Assembly: GCA_965228005.1 (NCBI GenBank)
Contig: CBDDGV010000003.1
Location: 1,583,480-1,647,479 of the forward strand
DNA from: JBCCXZ01 sp965228005
GTDB taxonomy: Bacteria > Planctomycetota > Planctomycetia > Pirellulales > Lacipirellulaceae
DNA: 64,000 bases
Reading direction: 5' to 3'
Part shown: piece by piece, positions 30,769 to 39,376 of the stretch
How positions within the stretch are numbered: the first letter of the stretch is position 1
Layout of the letters: each line of letters starts with the position of its first letter
Translations under genes and position numbers: made by a program
The notes under the pieces: generated by a model
Databases searched by the model: none
What the model saw: the letters and a program-made list of their open reading frames with translations, nothing else
Told to the model about the DNA's origin: nothing

Positions 30769-32235
30769 ATGCACCCCCCCGATGCCCGCCCCGAGACCCT
30801 CGCCCAGCTCCGCCAGAGCGGCTGGCAGAGCAAGTCTGTCAAGCAAGAGGTCCACGACAACTTCCTCCGCAAGCTCCAGGCGGGCGAAGAGCTGTACCCC
30901 GGCATCGTCGGGTACGACGACACCGTCATCCCCGAGCTGAACATCGCGCTCTTGGCACAGCACGACATGCTGTTCCTCGGCGAGAAGGGCCAGGCCAAGA
31001 GCCGGCTGATGCGGCTGATCGCCGAGCTGCTCGACGACGCGGTCCCCTACCTGGCCGACCCCGCGATCCCGCTGCACGACGACCCGCTCCACCCGATCAC
31101 CAAGCGGGGCAAAGAACTCGTCGCCGACTGCCCGCCCGACGACGTGCCCATCGGCTGGTGGCCCAAGGAACAGCGGTACGCCGAGCGGCTCTCCCCCGGC
31201 ACGAAGTTCGCCGACATCATCGGCGAGATTGACCCCGCCAAGCTCGCCGCCGGAGTGAGCATGAGCGCCGAAGACGCCCTGCACTTCGGCCTTATCCCCC
31301 GCATGCACCGCGGCATCTTCGCCATGAACGAGCTGCCCGAGCTCGACGAGCTGGTGCAGGTCGGCCTGTTCAACATCCTCGAAGAGCGCGACGTGCAGAT
31401 CCGCGGCTACCCGGTCAAGTTCGACATCGACGTGCTGATCCTCTTCAGCGCCAACCCCGCCACGTACAACCGCAGCGGCAAGGTCATCCCGCAGCTCAAG
31501 GACCGGATCGGCTCAGTCATCCACACCCACTACCCCCTCGACCGCGACCTGGGCGTGCGGATACTTGAACAGGAAGTGGGAGTGGGAGCAGGGAGCGGGG
31601 AGCAAAGCTCCCAGGCAAACCCTCCCGACTCCCCGCTCCCGACTCCCTCTTCCGTCGTTGTTCCTTACTTCATGAAAGAGCTGGTCGAAGAGATCAGCCG
31701 AGCGGCGCGCGAGTCGAAGTACATCGACCACGAGTCGGGCGTCAGCGCCCGGTTGTCGCTGGCGAACTACCGCACGATGGTCGCCAGCGCCCGCCAGCGG
31801 GCCGCCGTGCTCGGAGAATCCCCCGCTGTCCCCCGCATCAGCGACCTCGGGCACCTCTACGCCTCGTCGCTCGGCAAGCTCGAGCTCGACCTGATGGGCA
31901 CGCACCAGATGAGCGAACGCCAGGTGCTCGACGCCGTGGTGGCCGAGGCGATCGCCACCGTGTTCGGCGAGTACGTCGACAAGCACGGCCTGGCGGAGAT
32001 CGGCCAGATCTTCGCCGAGGGCGTCCGCATCGAAGTGGGCGACATGCTCCCCTCGTCGCACTACGCCGAGCTGCTCAAGCGCGTCCCGCCCGTGTGGGAC
32101 AAGGCGTTCGAGGTGAACGCGAGCGAGAGCGAAGCGGTCCGCGCCTCGTGCGTCGAGTTCGTCCTCGCGGGCCTCTACGCCACCGACCGCATCAGCCGCA
32201 GCCAACAGCACGGGCGGATCGTCTACGAGGTGTGA
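30769..32235 (+). CDS. Magnesium chelatase ChlI-like AAA+ ATPase
   Basis: A 488-residue AAA+ protein of the ChlI/MoxR type. The P-loop is LGEKGQAKSRL, where Ala replaces the usual Gly before Lys, a variation I recall from this subfamily. Walker B is degenerate in GIFAMNELPELDE, sensor 1 is in LILFSANPATYNRSGK and the arginine region follows LKDRIGS. The C-terminal part (about 300-488) is helical. Such ATPases usually work with a von Willebrand A-domain partner, which is not found next to it. Residues about 268-295 (GVGAGSGEQ...PLPTPSS) are low-complexity and come from a palindromic DNA insertion (31572-31653) between LGVRILEQE and VVPYFMKELVEEI, apparently tolerated in frame. Confidence 0.87.
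   Translation: MHPPDARPETLAQLRQSGWQSKSVKQEVHDNFLRKLQAGEELYPGIVGYDDTVIPELNIALLAQHDMLFLGEKGQAKSRLMRLIAELLDDAVPYLADPAIPLHDDPLHPITKRGKELVADCPPDDVPIGWWPKEQRYAERLSPGTKFADIIGEIDPAKLAAGVSMSAEDALHFGLIPRMHRGIFAMNELPELDELVQVGLFNILEERDVQIRGYPVKFDIDVLILFSANPATYNRSGKVIPQLKDRIGSVIHTHYPLDRDLGVRILEQEVGVGAGSGEQSSQANPPDSPLPTPSSVVVPYFMKELVEEISRAARESKYIDHESGVSARLSLANYRTMVASARQRAAVLGESPAVPRISDLGHLYASSLGKLELDLMGTHQMSERQVLDAVVAEAIATVFGEYVDKHGLAEIGQIFAEGVRIEVGDMLPSSHYAELLKRVPPVWDKAFEVNASESEAVRASCVEFVLAGLYATDRISRSQQHGRIVYEV
31572..31653. repeat. Palindromic repeat element inserted in frame in the AAA+ gene
   Basis: About 82 bp of G-rich then C-rich DNA. The left arm (31572-31601) and right arm (31630-31653) are complementary apart from one mismatch pair set and a 6-base indel, and an inner hairpin GGGAGC-AAA-GCTCCC lies at the centre. 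Its translation is low-complexity Gly/Ser/Pro, unlike the flanking domain sequence. This fits a mobile small palindrome inserted inside a gene. Confidence 0.75.
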
Positions 32236-32464
32236 TTGCCTCAACTCATTGGGCGCGGCTTCGAGGCGAGGTCTGGCCTGAAATGGCTTCTGTAGGAGGG
32301 CTCTCCGAGCCCGATTCCGCCCGGGAATCATGAGGGGTATGGGCCTCTGAGATGCCGCCTGTGCAGGCCTCTCGGTTCACCGCCTGGACCATTCCAACGT
32401 GACCCGCCAGTACCCATGGCATACCATGTAGATTGGTAATCGCTGCTCCCGGAGCCATCCGCCA
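32236..32464. other. Intergenic region with REP-like hairpin
   Basis: 229 bp. Apart from the hairpin at 32292-32329 I see no gene; small open stretches on both strands lack features. Confidence 0.4.
32292..32329. repeat. REP-like hairpin element (partial copy)
   Basis: GTAGGAGG is followed by the hairpin GGGCTC-TCC-GAGCCC (32298-32312), then GATTCC-GCCCG-GGAATC. The layout matches the left half of the complete palindrome at 60956-61020, with compensating base changes in the stem. Confidence 0.7.
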
Positions 32465-32836
32465 ATGGGCCTCACCGTCTTGGAAATCGGCGTCGCCAAC
32501 CCCTCGAAACCGGAAGAGCTTCATCAGGTGGAGTTCTTGATCGACTCAGGGGCCGTCTACTCGGTGGTACCGACGCCGGTGCTCGATTCCCTCGGCATCC
32601 GCCCGCACTCGGAACAAGAGTTCCGCCTCGCCAACGGAGAGAAGATCGTTCGCAAACGCGGGGTCGCGTTCTTCCGCTACGGCGAGCAGGCCGGAGGCGC
32701 GGATGTCATCTTCGGCGAGGAGCACGACAGCAACCTCCTCGGGGCTCTCACTCTGGAAGCACTCGGCCTCGCACTCGACCCGCTACGGCGGGAGCTGAAG
32801 CCGCTGCCGATGATCCTCGGCGGGTATCGCCCATAG
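32465..32836 (+). CDS. Retropepsin-like aspartic protease family protein
   Basis: A 123-residue clan AA protein. The catalytic motif is FLIDSGAVYSVVP (about residues 25-37), followed by the typical LGIRP, FRLANGEKI and NLLGALTLEALGLALDP segments. Retropepsins act as dimers, and this single-domain length fits. The substrate and whether it is proteolytic are unknown. No signal peptide. The ATG at 32465 directly precedes conserved sequence. Confidence 0.82.
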   Translation: MGLTVLEIGVANPSKPEELHQVEFLIDSGAVYSVVPTPVLDSLGIRPHSEQEFRLANGEKIVRKRGVAFFRYGEQAGGADVIFGEEHDSNLLGALTLEALGLALDPLRRELKPLPMILGGYRP

Positions 32837-32930
32837 ACGGTACGGGCAGTCCACGGAACCCCGCCAGCCTTCGCAGCGTCTCTTTGCGTATGTCGGTCGT
32901 GCTGGAGCGCTCTATCGTGCAGCTACCCCG

Positions 32931-33452
32931 ATGACCCCAATCGGACACTCGCTCACCGGCATTGCCGTCGCCGCGGCGGTCGCGCCGTCGGCTCCCCGCC
33001 ACGCCCGGCCCGCCCTGGTTCTTGCGATAGTCGTCTGCGCCAACCTCCCCGACGCCCCCCTGCCCGGCTGGGGCCACGACCGCTACGACTTCAGTCACTC
33101 GGTGTTCGTCGGCGCCGCTTTGTGCGTTGCGGGCGTCACGGTCTTGAGGCTCAACAGGAAGCGTTGGCCCATCGCCGGGAGTTGGCCCGTCATCGCCGCA
33201 GGCATCGCCGCGCTCTACTCCCACTACCTGCTCGACTGCCTCTACAACCGCCGACCCGGCATGCTGCTCTTCTGGCCGGTTTCCGATGTAAGGGTCGCCC
33301 TGCCCGTGCCGTGGTTTCAAACGATGACCCTCGACCCGCTCTTCGGTTGGCACAACCTTCGCGTGTGGGGGATCGAGTTCGTCTGCTACGGCACACTCAC
33401 GGCGATCGTCTTGCTCTGGGTTGCCAAGGCTAGAATGCCTCGGCGGACTTGA
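32931..33452 (+). CDS. YdjM/DUF457-like membrane-bound metal-dependent hydrolase
   Basis: A 173-residue membrane protein with four or so hydrophobic segments. The opening TPIGHSLTG, the ANLPDAPL motif and HDRYDFSHS, then YSHYLLDCL, give the His/Asp pattern of this family. The biochemical role is not established. It ends 5 bp before the convergent stop of the AlkD-like gene. Confidence 0.75.
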   Translation: MTPIGHSLTGIAVAAAVAPSAPRHARPALVLAIVVCANLPDAPLPGWGHDRYDFSHSVFVGAALCVAGVTVLRLNRKRWPIAGSWPVIAAGIAALYSHYLLDCLYNRRPGMLLFWPVSDVRVALPVPWFQTMTLDPLFGWHNLRVWGIEFVCYGTLTAIVLLWVAKARMPRRT

Positions 33453-33457
33453 CGCAC

Positions 33458-34162
33458 TCACACCTTCCCCGCCAGGTACCGCTTCCGCTTCGCCTCCGGC
33501 AGCTTCTCGATCGCGTACCGCAACATCGTCCGCGGCATCCGCTGGTAGCGCGGCTTGAGGAACCCCTCCATCTTCGCCAGGTCCTGCTTGCCCACCTCGC
33601 GCACCATCCAGCCAACCGCCTTGTGGATCAGGTCGTGCTCGTGCTGCAGCAGCAGGTCCGCCAGCCGCAGCGTGTCTTCGAACTCGCCTTGCTTGATGAA
33701 GTGCAGCGTCGCGATCACCGCCGCCCGCTCCCGCCACAGATGGCCCGAGCCCGCCAGTTCGTACAACAACGACCGGTCGCGGTCTTCTAGGTGCGGGCCG
33801 AGGATCTTGTGGGCCGAGGCGTCGACCAGGTCCCAGTTGTTCACCCGGTCGAGCTTCCGCAGGTAGAACTCCGCCCCGGCCTCCTGCTCGGCGTCGTCGC
33901 CCCGTTGATACTGCTCGACCAGAATGAGCAGCCCGGTCAGCCGGCACTCGTGCCACGGCGAGTCGAGCAGCTTCTCCACTTCCTTCCGCGGCAGTTCACG
34001 GAATCTTCGCGCAATCTTCCGCTGCTCCGGCACCACCACCCCGAGGAACTTGTCCCCCTCGGCGTACCCGCCCTTCTCGGCCTTGAAAAACCGAGGGTAG
34101 AACGCCGCCTTCTCCGCGTCCGCGGCCTCCCGCAACGCGGCCAGCACCTTGGCTTTGGTCAT
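33458..34162 (-). CDS. DNA alkylation repair protein (AlkD-like HEAT-repeat)
   Basis: A 234-residue all-helical protein. FFKAEKGGYAEGDKFLGV near the start, then VVPEQRKIARRF, VNNWDLVDASAHKILG and LLQHEHDLIHKAVGWMVREV are characteristic of AlkD/AlkC-like glycosylases, which remove N3- and N7-alkylated purines. The start at 34162 gives MTKAKVLAAL; the upstream in-frame stretch comes from the adjacent repeat-rich intergenic region. Confidence 0.88.
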   Translation of the reverse strand: MTKAKVLAALREAADAEKAAFYPRFFKAEKGGYAEGDKFLGVVVPEQRKIARRFRELPRKEVEKLLDSPWHECRLTGLLILVEQYQRGDDAEQEAGAEFYLRKLDRVNNWDLVDASAHKILGPHLEDRDRSLLYELAGSGHLWRERAAVIATLHFIKQGEFEDTLRLADLLLQHEHDLIHKAVGWMVREVGKQDLAKMEGFLKPRYQRMPRTMLRYAIEKLPEAKRKRYLAGKV

Positions 34163-34261
34163 CCGCTTGAAAACTCCAACACCTTGTGGTTGATTGTGCA
34201 GGCCTGGTCTGGAATCCAACCGAGCAACAGAGAACCACTAAGACACAGAGAGCCAAAGACT

Positions 34262-34429
34262 GACAGGATAACAGGATGAGCTGGATCGACAGGATAGAAG
34301 AATCCAAAGAGAGAATGGTTCTCGGGCCTTCTTGATGAGCGAAGATTAGCGCTCATTAGTGTTCCTCGATCCCCTTTGCTTCTTCTTCGCAAGCCTTCCT
34401 GTCAATCCTGCTAATCTTGTTATCCTGTC
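34262..34429. repeat. Composite palindromic intergenic element
   Basis: Two 33-base arms (34262-34294 and 34397-34429) are inverted copies with 29 of 33 matches and no gaps. Between them lies a second hairpin ATGAGCG-(8-base loop)-CGCTCAT at 34335-34356. The arms contain repeated CAGGATAACA / GACAGGAT words. It fills most of the 296-bp region between the divergent AlkD-like and nitroreductase genes. Confidence 0.8.
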
Positions 34430-34458
34430 GATTCTTCGTGCCCCAAGGAACACCGCAA

Positions 34459-35067
34459 ATGGACGCCCTCGCCGCCATCGAAGCCCGCCGTAGCGTCAAG
34501 CACTACGACACCGCCCAGGAGATGCCCGAGGCCGACATGCAGAAGCTGCTCGACCTCGCCCTGCTCTCCCCCACGTCGTTCAATATCCAGAACTGGCGGT
34601 TCGTCGTCGTCGACGACCCCGAGCAGAAGAAGGCCATCCGAGCCGCCGCCTGGGACCAGGCACAGGTCGAAGAGGCACAGCTCACGCTCGTCCTCTGCGC
34701 CGACCTCAAGTCGTGGAACAAGGACGCCGCCCGCTACTGGAAAGACGCCCCCGAAGCAACGCAGAAGATGCTGGTCCCAATGATCGGCGACTTCTACAAG
34801 AAGGCCGGCGAAGGCGTCCAACGGGACGAGGCCATGCGTTCGGTCGGCATCGCCGCCCAGACGCTCATGATCGCCGCCAAGGCCATGGGGTACGACTCCT
34901 GCCCCATGATCGGCTTCGACCCGGTAAAGGTCGCCGAGTTGATCAACCTGCCCCAAGACCACGTCGTCGGCATGCTGCTGGTCATTGGAAAGCAGCTCAA
35001 GCCCGCCCACCCCCGCGGCGGCCAGCTACCCAAGGCGGATGTCGTCGTCACCAACCGCTTCGCTTAA
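34459..35067 (+). CDS. Nitroreductase family protein
   Basis: A 202-residue FMN-dependent nitroreductase-fold protein. AIEARRSVKHYD at the N-terminus and LLSPTSFNIQNWRFVVVDD are the FMN-binding marks; IAAQTLMIAAKAMGYDSCPM and PQDHVVGMLLVIG follow in the usual order. It reduces nitro groups or quinones with NAD(P)H; the physiological substrate is unknown. ATG 34459 matches the normal family start. Confidence 0.9.
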   Translation: MDALAAIEARRSVKHYDTAQEMPEADMQKLLDLALLSPTSFNIQNWRFVVVDDPEQKKAIRAAAWDQAQVEEAQLTLVLCADLKSWNKDAARYWKDAPEATQKMLVPMIGDFYKKAGEGVQRDEAMRSVGIAAQTLMIAAKAMGYDSCPMIGFDPVKVAELINLPQDHVVGMLLVIGKQLKPAHPRGGQLPKADVVVTNRFA

Positions 35068-35104
35068 GCCGCACCAAGTCATCAACAGCCAAGACGCCAC
35101 AGCC

Positions 35105-36751
35105 ATGAAGACCGCCCTGCTCTGCGTAGCCCTCTCGCTGTTTGCACTCCCCTCGGCCGCGGGCGAAACCGCCCGCGGCGTCGTCTTTAACGACCTCAAC
35201 GCCAACGGCGCCCGCGACGACGGCGAGCCCGGCCTCGGCGGCGTCCGCGTCTCCAACGGCGTGCAGGTTGTGCTGACCGACCCCGACGGCTCTTACGAGC
35301 TGCCCGTCGACGACGACACGATCGTCTTCGTCGCCAAGCCCCGCGGCTGGCAGACCCGCTACGACGACAAGAACCTCCCCCGCTTCTACTACATCCACAA
35401 GCCCGCCGGCTCGCCCGACGACAGCTTCAAGTACGCCGGGGTCGATCCCACCGGCCCGCTCCCCGAGTCGATTGACTTCCCGCTTGTTTCCGCTCCCGAG
35501 CCGGACGACTTCACCGCCATCCTCATCGGCGACCCCCAGCCCTATACCCGCGAGGAGGTCCGCTACTTCGCCAACGACATCGTCGCTGAGCTGATCGATA
35601 CCGGCGCCGCTTTCGGGATGTCGATGGGCGACATCGTCGGCGACGACCTCGCCCTCTTCGAGCACATGAACAACGTCCAGGCCGCCGTCGGAGTGCCCTG
35701 GTACAACGTCTACGGCAACCACGACATGAACTTCCACTCGCCGGACGATGAGCACGCCGACGAGACGTTCGAGCGCGTTTACGGACCCACCGACTACGCC
35801 TTCCAATACGGCTCGGTCCACTTCTTGCCGCTCGACAACGTTATCTACCGCGGTGCGGTGCGCGACGGCGCCGACAACGTCACTAGCGGCGGCTACACCG
35901 GAGGCCTCCTGCCGCACCAGCTCGAGTTCGTCCGCAACTACGCCGCGACCGTGCCCAAGACCGAGCGCATCGTCGTCTGCACGCACATCCCGCTGGCCAA
36001 CCCCAACGAGGTCGAGCAAGGCACCCCCGAGCTCGCCGAGCTGATGCAGATCCTCGCCGAGTACCCGCACACGGTGTCGTTCTCCGCCCACACCCACTAC
36101 CAGCGCAGCGACTCCATCGACACCAAGGGCCGCGTCGCGAAGGCCTCGCACACGCACGACCACGTCCACGACGACCACGGCGACCATGAGCATGACCACG
36201 ACCACGGCCCGCTCCACCTCCACCACAACATCGTCACCGGCTCCGGCAGCTGGTACCGCGGCCCGTTCGACGAGTCCGGCATGCCGATGACCCCCATGCG
36301 GGACGGCGTCCCCAATGGGTACGTCATCGCCAAGTTCTCCGGCAACGAGTACAGCGTCCGCTACAAGGCGGCCCGCATGCCGGCCGACTACCAGCTAGCG
36401 ATCTACACCGCCGAGGTCATCCCCGCCGCCGACACGGCCGCTGAGGTGCTCGCCAACGTCTTCAACGGCGACGAACAGTCGAAGGTCCGCATGCGCGTCC
36501 GGGGTAAAGGCGATTGGGTCAAAATGCAGCAGACCGAGCAGCTCTGGCCGCCCTACGTCGCCGCCCGCGAGCGGGACGTCGCCTACGAAGACCGCCCCTA
36601 CCGCGACCTGCCCGAGCCCCAAACCACCCCGCACATCTGGAAGGCCCGCCTCCCCGCCGGCCTCGCCGCGGGAGTCCACGTCCTCGAGGTCGAAACCACC
36701 GACCGCTTCGGCCAAACCGACCGCGACTTCCGGCTGATCGAGGTCGAGTAG
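35105..36751 (+). CDS. Secreted calcineurin-like phosphoesterase with Cna-B/SdrD-like N-terminal domain
   Basis: A 548-residue exported enzyme. A signal peptide (ALLCVALSLFALPSAAG) precedes a beta-sandwich domain (RGVVFNDLNANGARDDGEPGL, about residues 20-130) of the MetallophosN type. The phosphoesterase core has IGDPQPY, MGDIVGDD, GNHD and CTHIPLA, then SAHTHYQ, which supply the two-metal ligands. A His/Asp-rich insertion (THDHVHDDHGDHEHDHDHGP region, about residues 345-370) interrupts the core just after the last motif. A C-terminal beta domain closes the protein. It probably hydrolyses extracellular phosphoesters. Confidence 0.87.
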   Translation: MKTALLCVALSLFALPSAAGETARGVVFNDLNANGARDDGEPGLGGVRVSNGVQVVLTDPDGSYELPVDDDTIVFVAKPRGWQTRYDDKNLPRFYYIHKPAGSPDDSFKYAGVDPTGPLPESIDFPLVSAPEPDDFTAILIGDPQPYTREEVRYFANDIVAELIDTGAAFGMSMGDIVGDDLALFEHMNNVQAAVGVPWYNVYGNHDMNFHSPDDEHADETFERVYGPTDYAFQYGSVHFLPLDNVIYRGAVRDGADNVTSGGYTGGLLPHQLEFVRNYAATVPKTERIVVCTHIPLANPNEVEQGTPELAELMQILAEYPHTVSFSAHTHYQRSDSIDTKGRVAKASHTHDHVHDDHGDHEHDHDHGPLHLHHNIVTGSGSWYRGPFDESGMPMTPMRDGVPNGYVIAKFSGNEYSVRYKAARMPADYQLAIYTAEVIPAADTAAEVLANVFNGDEQSKVRMRVRGKGDWVKMQQTEQLWPPYVAARERDVAYEDRPYRDLPEPQTTPHIWKARLPAGLAAGVHVLEVETTDRFGQTDRDFRLIEVE

Positions 36752-36991
36752 CACGGGCCCGTTACAGCCCGTTTCTTGCGCACAACCCGGAGAGGAAGCC
36801 ACAAAGGAAGGCTGCCCTCGGACTGGCCACTGCAATGCGCACGAGCGGAACGGCTGTTGGCCATTCCGCTCCCTACGCCGCCGCCCAAGCCCTGGAAGAT
36901 CACCTATCTTTTCAAAATCCATCTTCCAGGTGCACTATTGCAGGCCGCGGGTTCCCAGGCCCGCCCTGCCGATTCCGCGGAGCCAGCCCCG

Positions 36992-38278
36992 ATGACCGTA
37001 CTGACAACCCCCCCGCCGACCAGCGACTTGAAGAGCATCAAGCAGGCCGCTTCCGAGACGCTCTCCGATTTTGACGAAACTGCCCTCCGGAACACCCTGA
37101 TCCACGCCGCGGGCGACAAGCTCGCCGTCGTTGCCGAGTCTTCGGCCACGACCATCGGCGAGCAGATCGACGCCATCCACCAGAGCCTCTCAGACTTCGA
37201 CGCGATCCTGGGCGGCGTGGAGCTCGTGCAGTCCAACGCGCAGCGGATCGACGACAACGTCGGCGACGTCGTCACCGAGGCCCGCAGCAGCTCCGACGAG
37301 CTCCGCGCCGTGTCCGAGCAGATGGGCCTGCTCGAGGGTCACATCGCGGAGATCGACGGCCTCGTCCGCAGCGTCAGCGACATCGCCGACCAGACCCACC
37401 TCCTCTCACTGAACGCCTCCATCGAAGCGGCCCGGGCCGGAGAAGCCGGGGCCGGTTTCAGCGTCGTCGCCGGCGAGGTCAAGAAACTCGCCGACACCAC
37501 CAAGTCGGCCAACCAGGAGATCCGGCTCACCCTCAACCGCATCGCCAACGGCGTCACCAGCCTGTCCTCCAAAGTCGAAAGCGCTTCGCAGAAGATGCGG
37601 CAGTCGGTCGAGGCCGTCGAGGTCACGCGCGAAAGCGCCTCGACCATCCGCTCCGAGACCGTCCAGTTCGCGGAGCAGCTCCGCGGCTCCAGGGAGAGCT
37701 TCCTGCAGCTCGACGAGGCGTCCGCCGCCGTCGGCAACGAGGTGCAGGAGATCAGCACGATCGGCAAGACGTTCACCTACCTCATCGAGCTGATGAAGGC
37801 CCAGGGAGCCGCCAGCGATGCCAACGACCCGCTCGCACGCCTAGCCCCCCTGCTGGAGCACAGCGACTTCCGGGCGCCCGAGCGGTTCACCCGTCCGGAG
37901 GAGGAGTACGTCCTGCGGCCGGACGACATCCTCATCTCGGCCACCGACACCCGCGGCGTGATCACGTTCGCCAACAACAGCTTCTACGAGATCGCCGAGT
38001 ACGAGCCCGGTGAGTTGGTCGGCCAGCCGCACAACATCATCCGCCACCCCGATATGCCGAGGACCGCGTTCGCCGACCTCTGGAGCACGATCAAGGACAA
38101 GAAGCTCTGGCAGGGCTACGTCGCCAACCTCTCCAAGACCGGCCGACGCTACTGGGTCAAGGCGAACGTCTTCCCTTGCTTCGAGCACGGCAGCATCGTC
38201 GGCTACATCTCCATCCGCACCAAGCCCGAGCCCGAGAAGGTCCGCCAGGCCATCGAGGCGTACCGCCTGGCGCCGTAA
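36992..38278 (+). CDS. Soluble methyl-accepting chemotaxis protein with C-terminal Aer-like PAS domain
   Basis: A 428-residue signal transducer with no membrane segment. Residues about 20-290 form the coiled-coil MCP signalling domain, with the conserved hairpin tip LLSLNASIEAARAGEAGAGF and SVVAGEVKKLAD. Residues about 310-425 form a PAS domain (DDILISATDTRGVITFANNSF, then HNIIRHPDMPRTAFADLWST and GRRYWVKANVFP) that closely resembles the FAD-binding PAS of Aer. The usual order (sensor first, signalling last) is inverted. It may sense redox state or oxygen in the cytoplasm. ATG 36992 follows GGAG by 9 bases. No che genes are adjacent. Confidence 0.87.
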   Translation: MTVLTTPPPTSDLKSIKQAASETLSDFDETALRNTLIHAAGDKLAVVAESSATTIGEQIDAIHQSLSDFDAILGGVELVQSNAQRIDDNVGDVVTEARSSSDELRAVSEQMGLLEGHIAEIDGLVRSVSDIADQTHLLSLNASIEAARAGEAGAGFSVVAGEVKKLADTTKSANQEIRLTLNRIANGVTSLSSKVESASQKMRQSVEAVEVTRESASTIRSETVQFAEQLRGSRESFLQLDEASAAVGNEVQEISTIGKTFTYLIELMKAQGAASDANDPLARLAPLLEHSDFRAPERFTRPEEEYVLRPDDILISATDTRGVITFANNSFYEIAEYEPGELVGQPHNIIRHPDMPRTAFADLWSTIKDKKLWQGYVANLSKTGRRYWVKANVFPCFEHGSIVGYISIRTKPEPEKVRQAIEAYRLAP

Positions 38279-38390
38279 CCGGCCGGGGCGTCCGGGATTG
38301 CCGCAGACCCGCGACTGAGCGCGGCCCTCTCCGCAGGGCCGCAGTTCACTGTTAGCGAAGCGCCGTTGCCCTACAATGCAACGCCAGAAG

Positions 38391-38430
38391 CCAACAGCCA
38401 TCTGCTAACGGCTAACAGCTAACCGCCAAC
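38391..38430. repeat. Short degenerate tandem repeat
   Basis: Four or five imperfect copies of (G)CTAAC(A/C)GC just upstream of the Fpg/Nei gene. Small and of unknown meaning. Confidence 0.5.
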
Positions 38431-38438
38431 AGCTCCCC

Positions 38439-39353
38439 ATGCCCGAGCTCCCCGACGTCACCGTCTACTGCGAGTCGCTCGACCGCTTCTACACCGGCAA
38501 GCACATCCGCCGCGTCGACCTGAAGAGCCCGTTCCTCGTCCGCACGATTGCACCCGACCTGTTCGAGGTCGAAGGCCGTCGCGTGCTCGGCTTCCGCCGG
38601 CTCGGCAAGCGGATTGTCTGGGAGCTCAAAGACGAGCTGTTCCTCGTGGTCCACCTGATGATCGCGGGCCGCTTCCACCGCAAGAAGCCCGGCGCCCGCC
38701 CCAAAGGCAAGACCGACCTGGCCGCGCTGCACTTCGCAGACGCCCCCGACGGCGAGATCATCGACACGCTCTTCCTCACCGAGGCCAGCCCCAAGAAGCG
38801 GGCCTCGATCCACGTCGTCCTCGGCGAGCCCGGCCTCGACGCCCACCAGCCCGGCGGGCTCGAGGTGCTCGACGCCACGCTCGAGCAGTTCGCCGCCGCG
38901 CTCCGCAAGGAGAACCACACCGCTAAACGCAGCCTCACCACGCCTCGGCTCTTTAGCGGCATCGGCAACGCCTACAGCGACGAGATCCTCCACGCCGCCC
39001 GCCTCTCGCCGCTCAAAACCACCAAGCGTCTCACCGACGAAGAGGTCGAGCGCCTCTACCACGCCGTCCGGCAGACGCTCACCGAGTGGACCGAAAGGTT
39101 CCGCCAGCGCACGGGCGACGGCTTCCCCGAGCGGGTGACCGTCAACCAGCCCGAGATGGCCGTTCACGGCCGCTTCGGCGAGCCCTGCCCCGTTTGCGCG
39201 ACGCCGGTCGAACGCATCCGCTACGCCGACAACGAAACCAACTACTGCCGCGTCTGCCAAACCGGCGGCAAGCTCCTCTCCGACCGCACCCTCTCCCGCT
39301 ACATGTCCCGCGAAGAACAACTCGCCTCCCGCAAACAGAAGCACGAGTCATAG
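38439..39353 (+). CDS. Formamidopyrimidine-DNA glycosylase / endonuclease VIII family
   Basis: A 304-residue Fpg/Nei DNA repair glycosylase. It begins MPELPDV, exposing the catalytic N-terminal Pro2 and Glu3. HLMIAGRFH, GIGNAYSDEIL (helix-two-turn-helix) and a C-terminal zinc finger (Cys250, Cys253, Cys270, Cys273) follow. The enzyme excises oxidised bases. PELPDV instead of PELPEV and the long KKPGARPKGK insertion differ from classical MutM, so it may be a distinct paralogue. The symbol is left open. Confidence 0.9.
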   Translation: MPELPDVTVYCESLDRFYTGKHIRRVDLKSPFLVRTIAPDLFEVEGRRVLGFRRLGKRIVWELKDELFLVVHLMIAGRFHRKKPGARPKGKTDLAALHFADAPDGEIIDTLFLTEASPKKRASIHVVLGEPGLDAHQPGGLEVLDATLEQFAAALRKENHTAKRSLTTPRLFSGIGNAYSDEILHAARLSPLKTTKRLTDEEVERLYHAVRQTLTEWTERFRQRTGDGFPERVTVNQPEMAVHGRFGEPCPVCATPVERIRYADNETNYCRVCQTGGKLLSDRTLSRYMSREEQLASRKQKHES

Positions 39354-39376
39354 CCCTAGGCAACCGCGAGAACCCC

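Noticed and set aside
38391..38430. CRISPR-like repeat
   Set aside because: Repeat units of about 8-10 bases without spacers; only a short degenerate tandem repeat.
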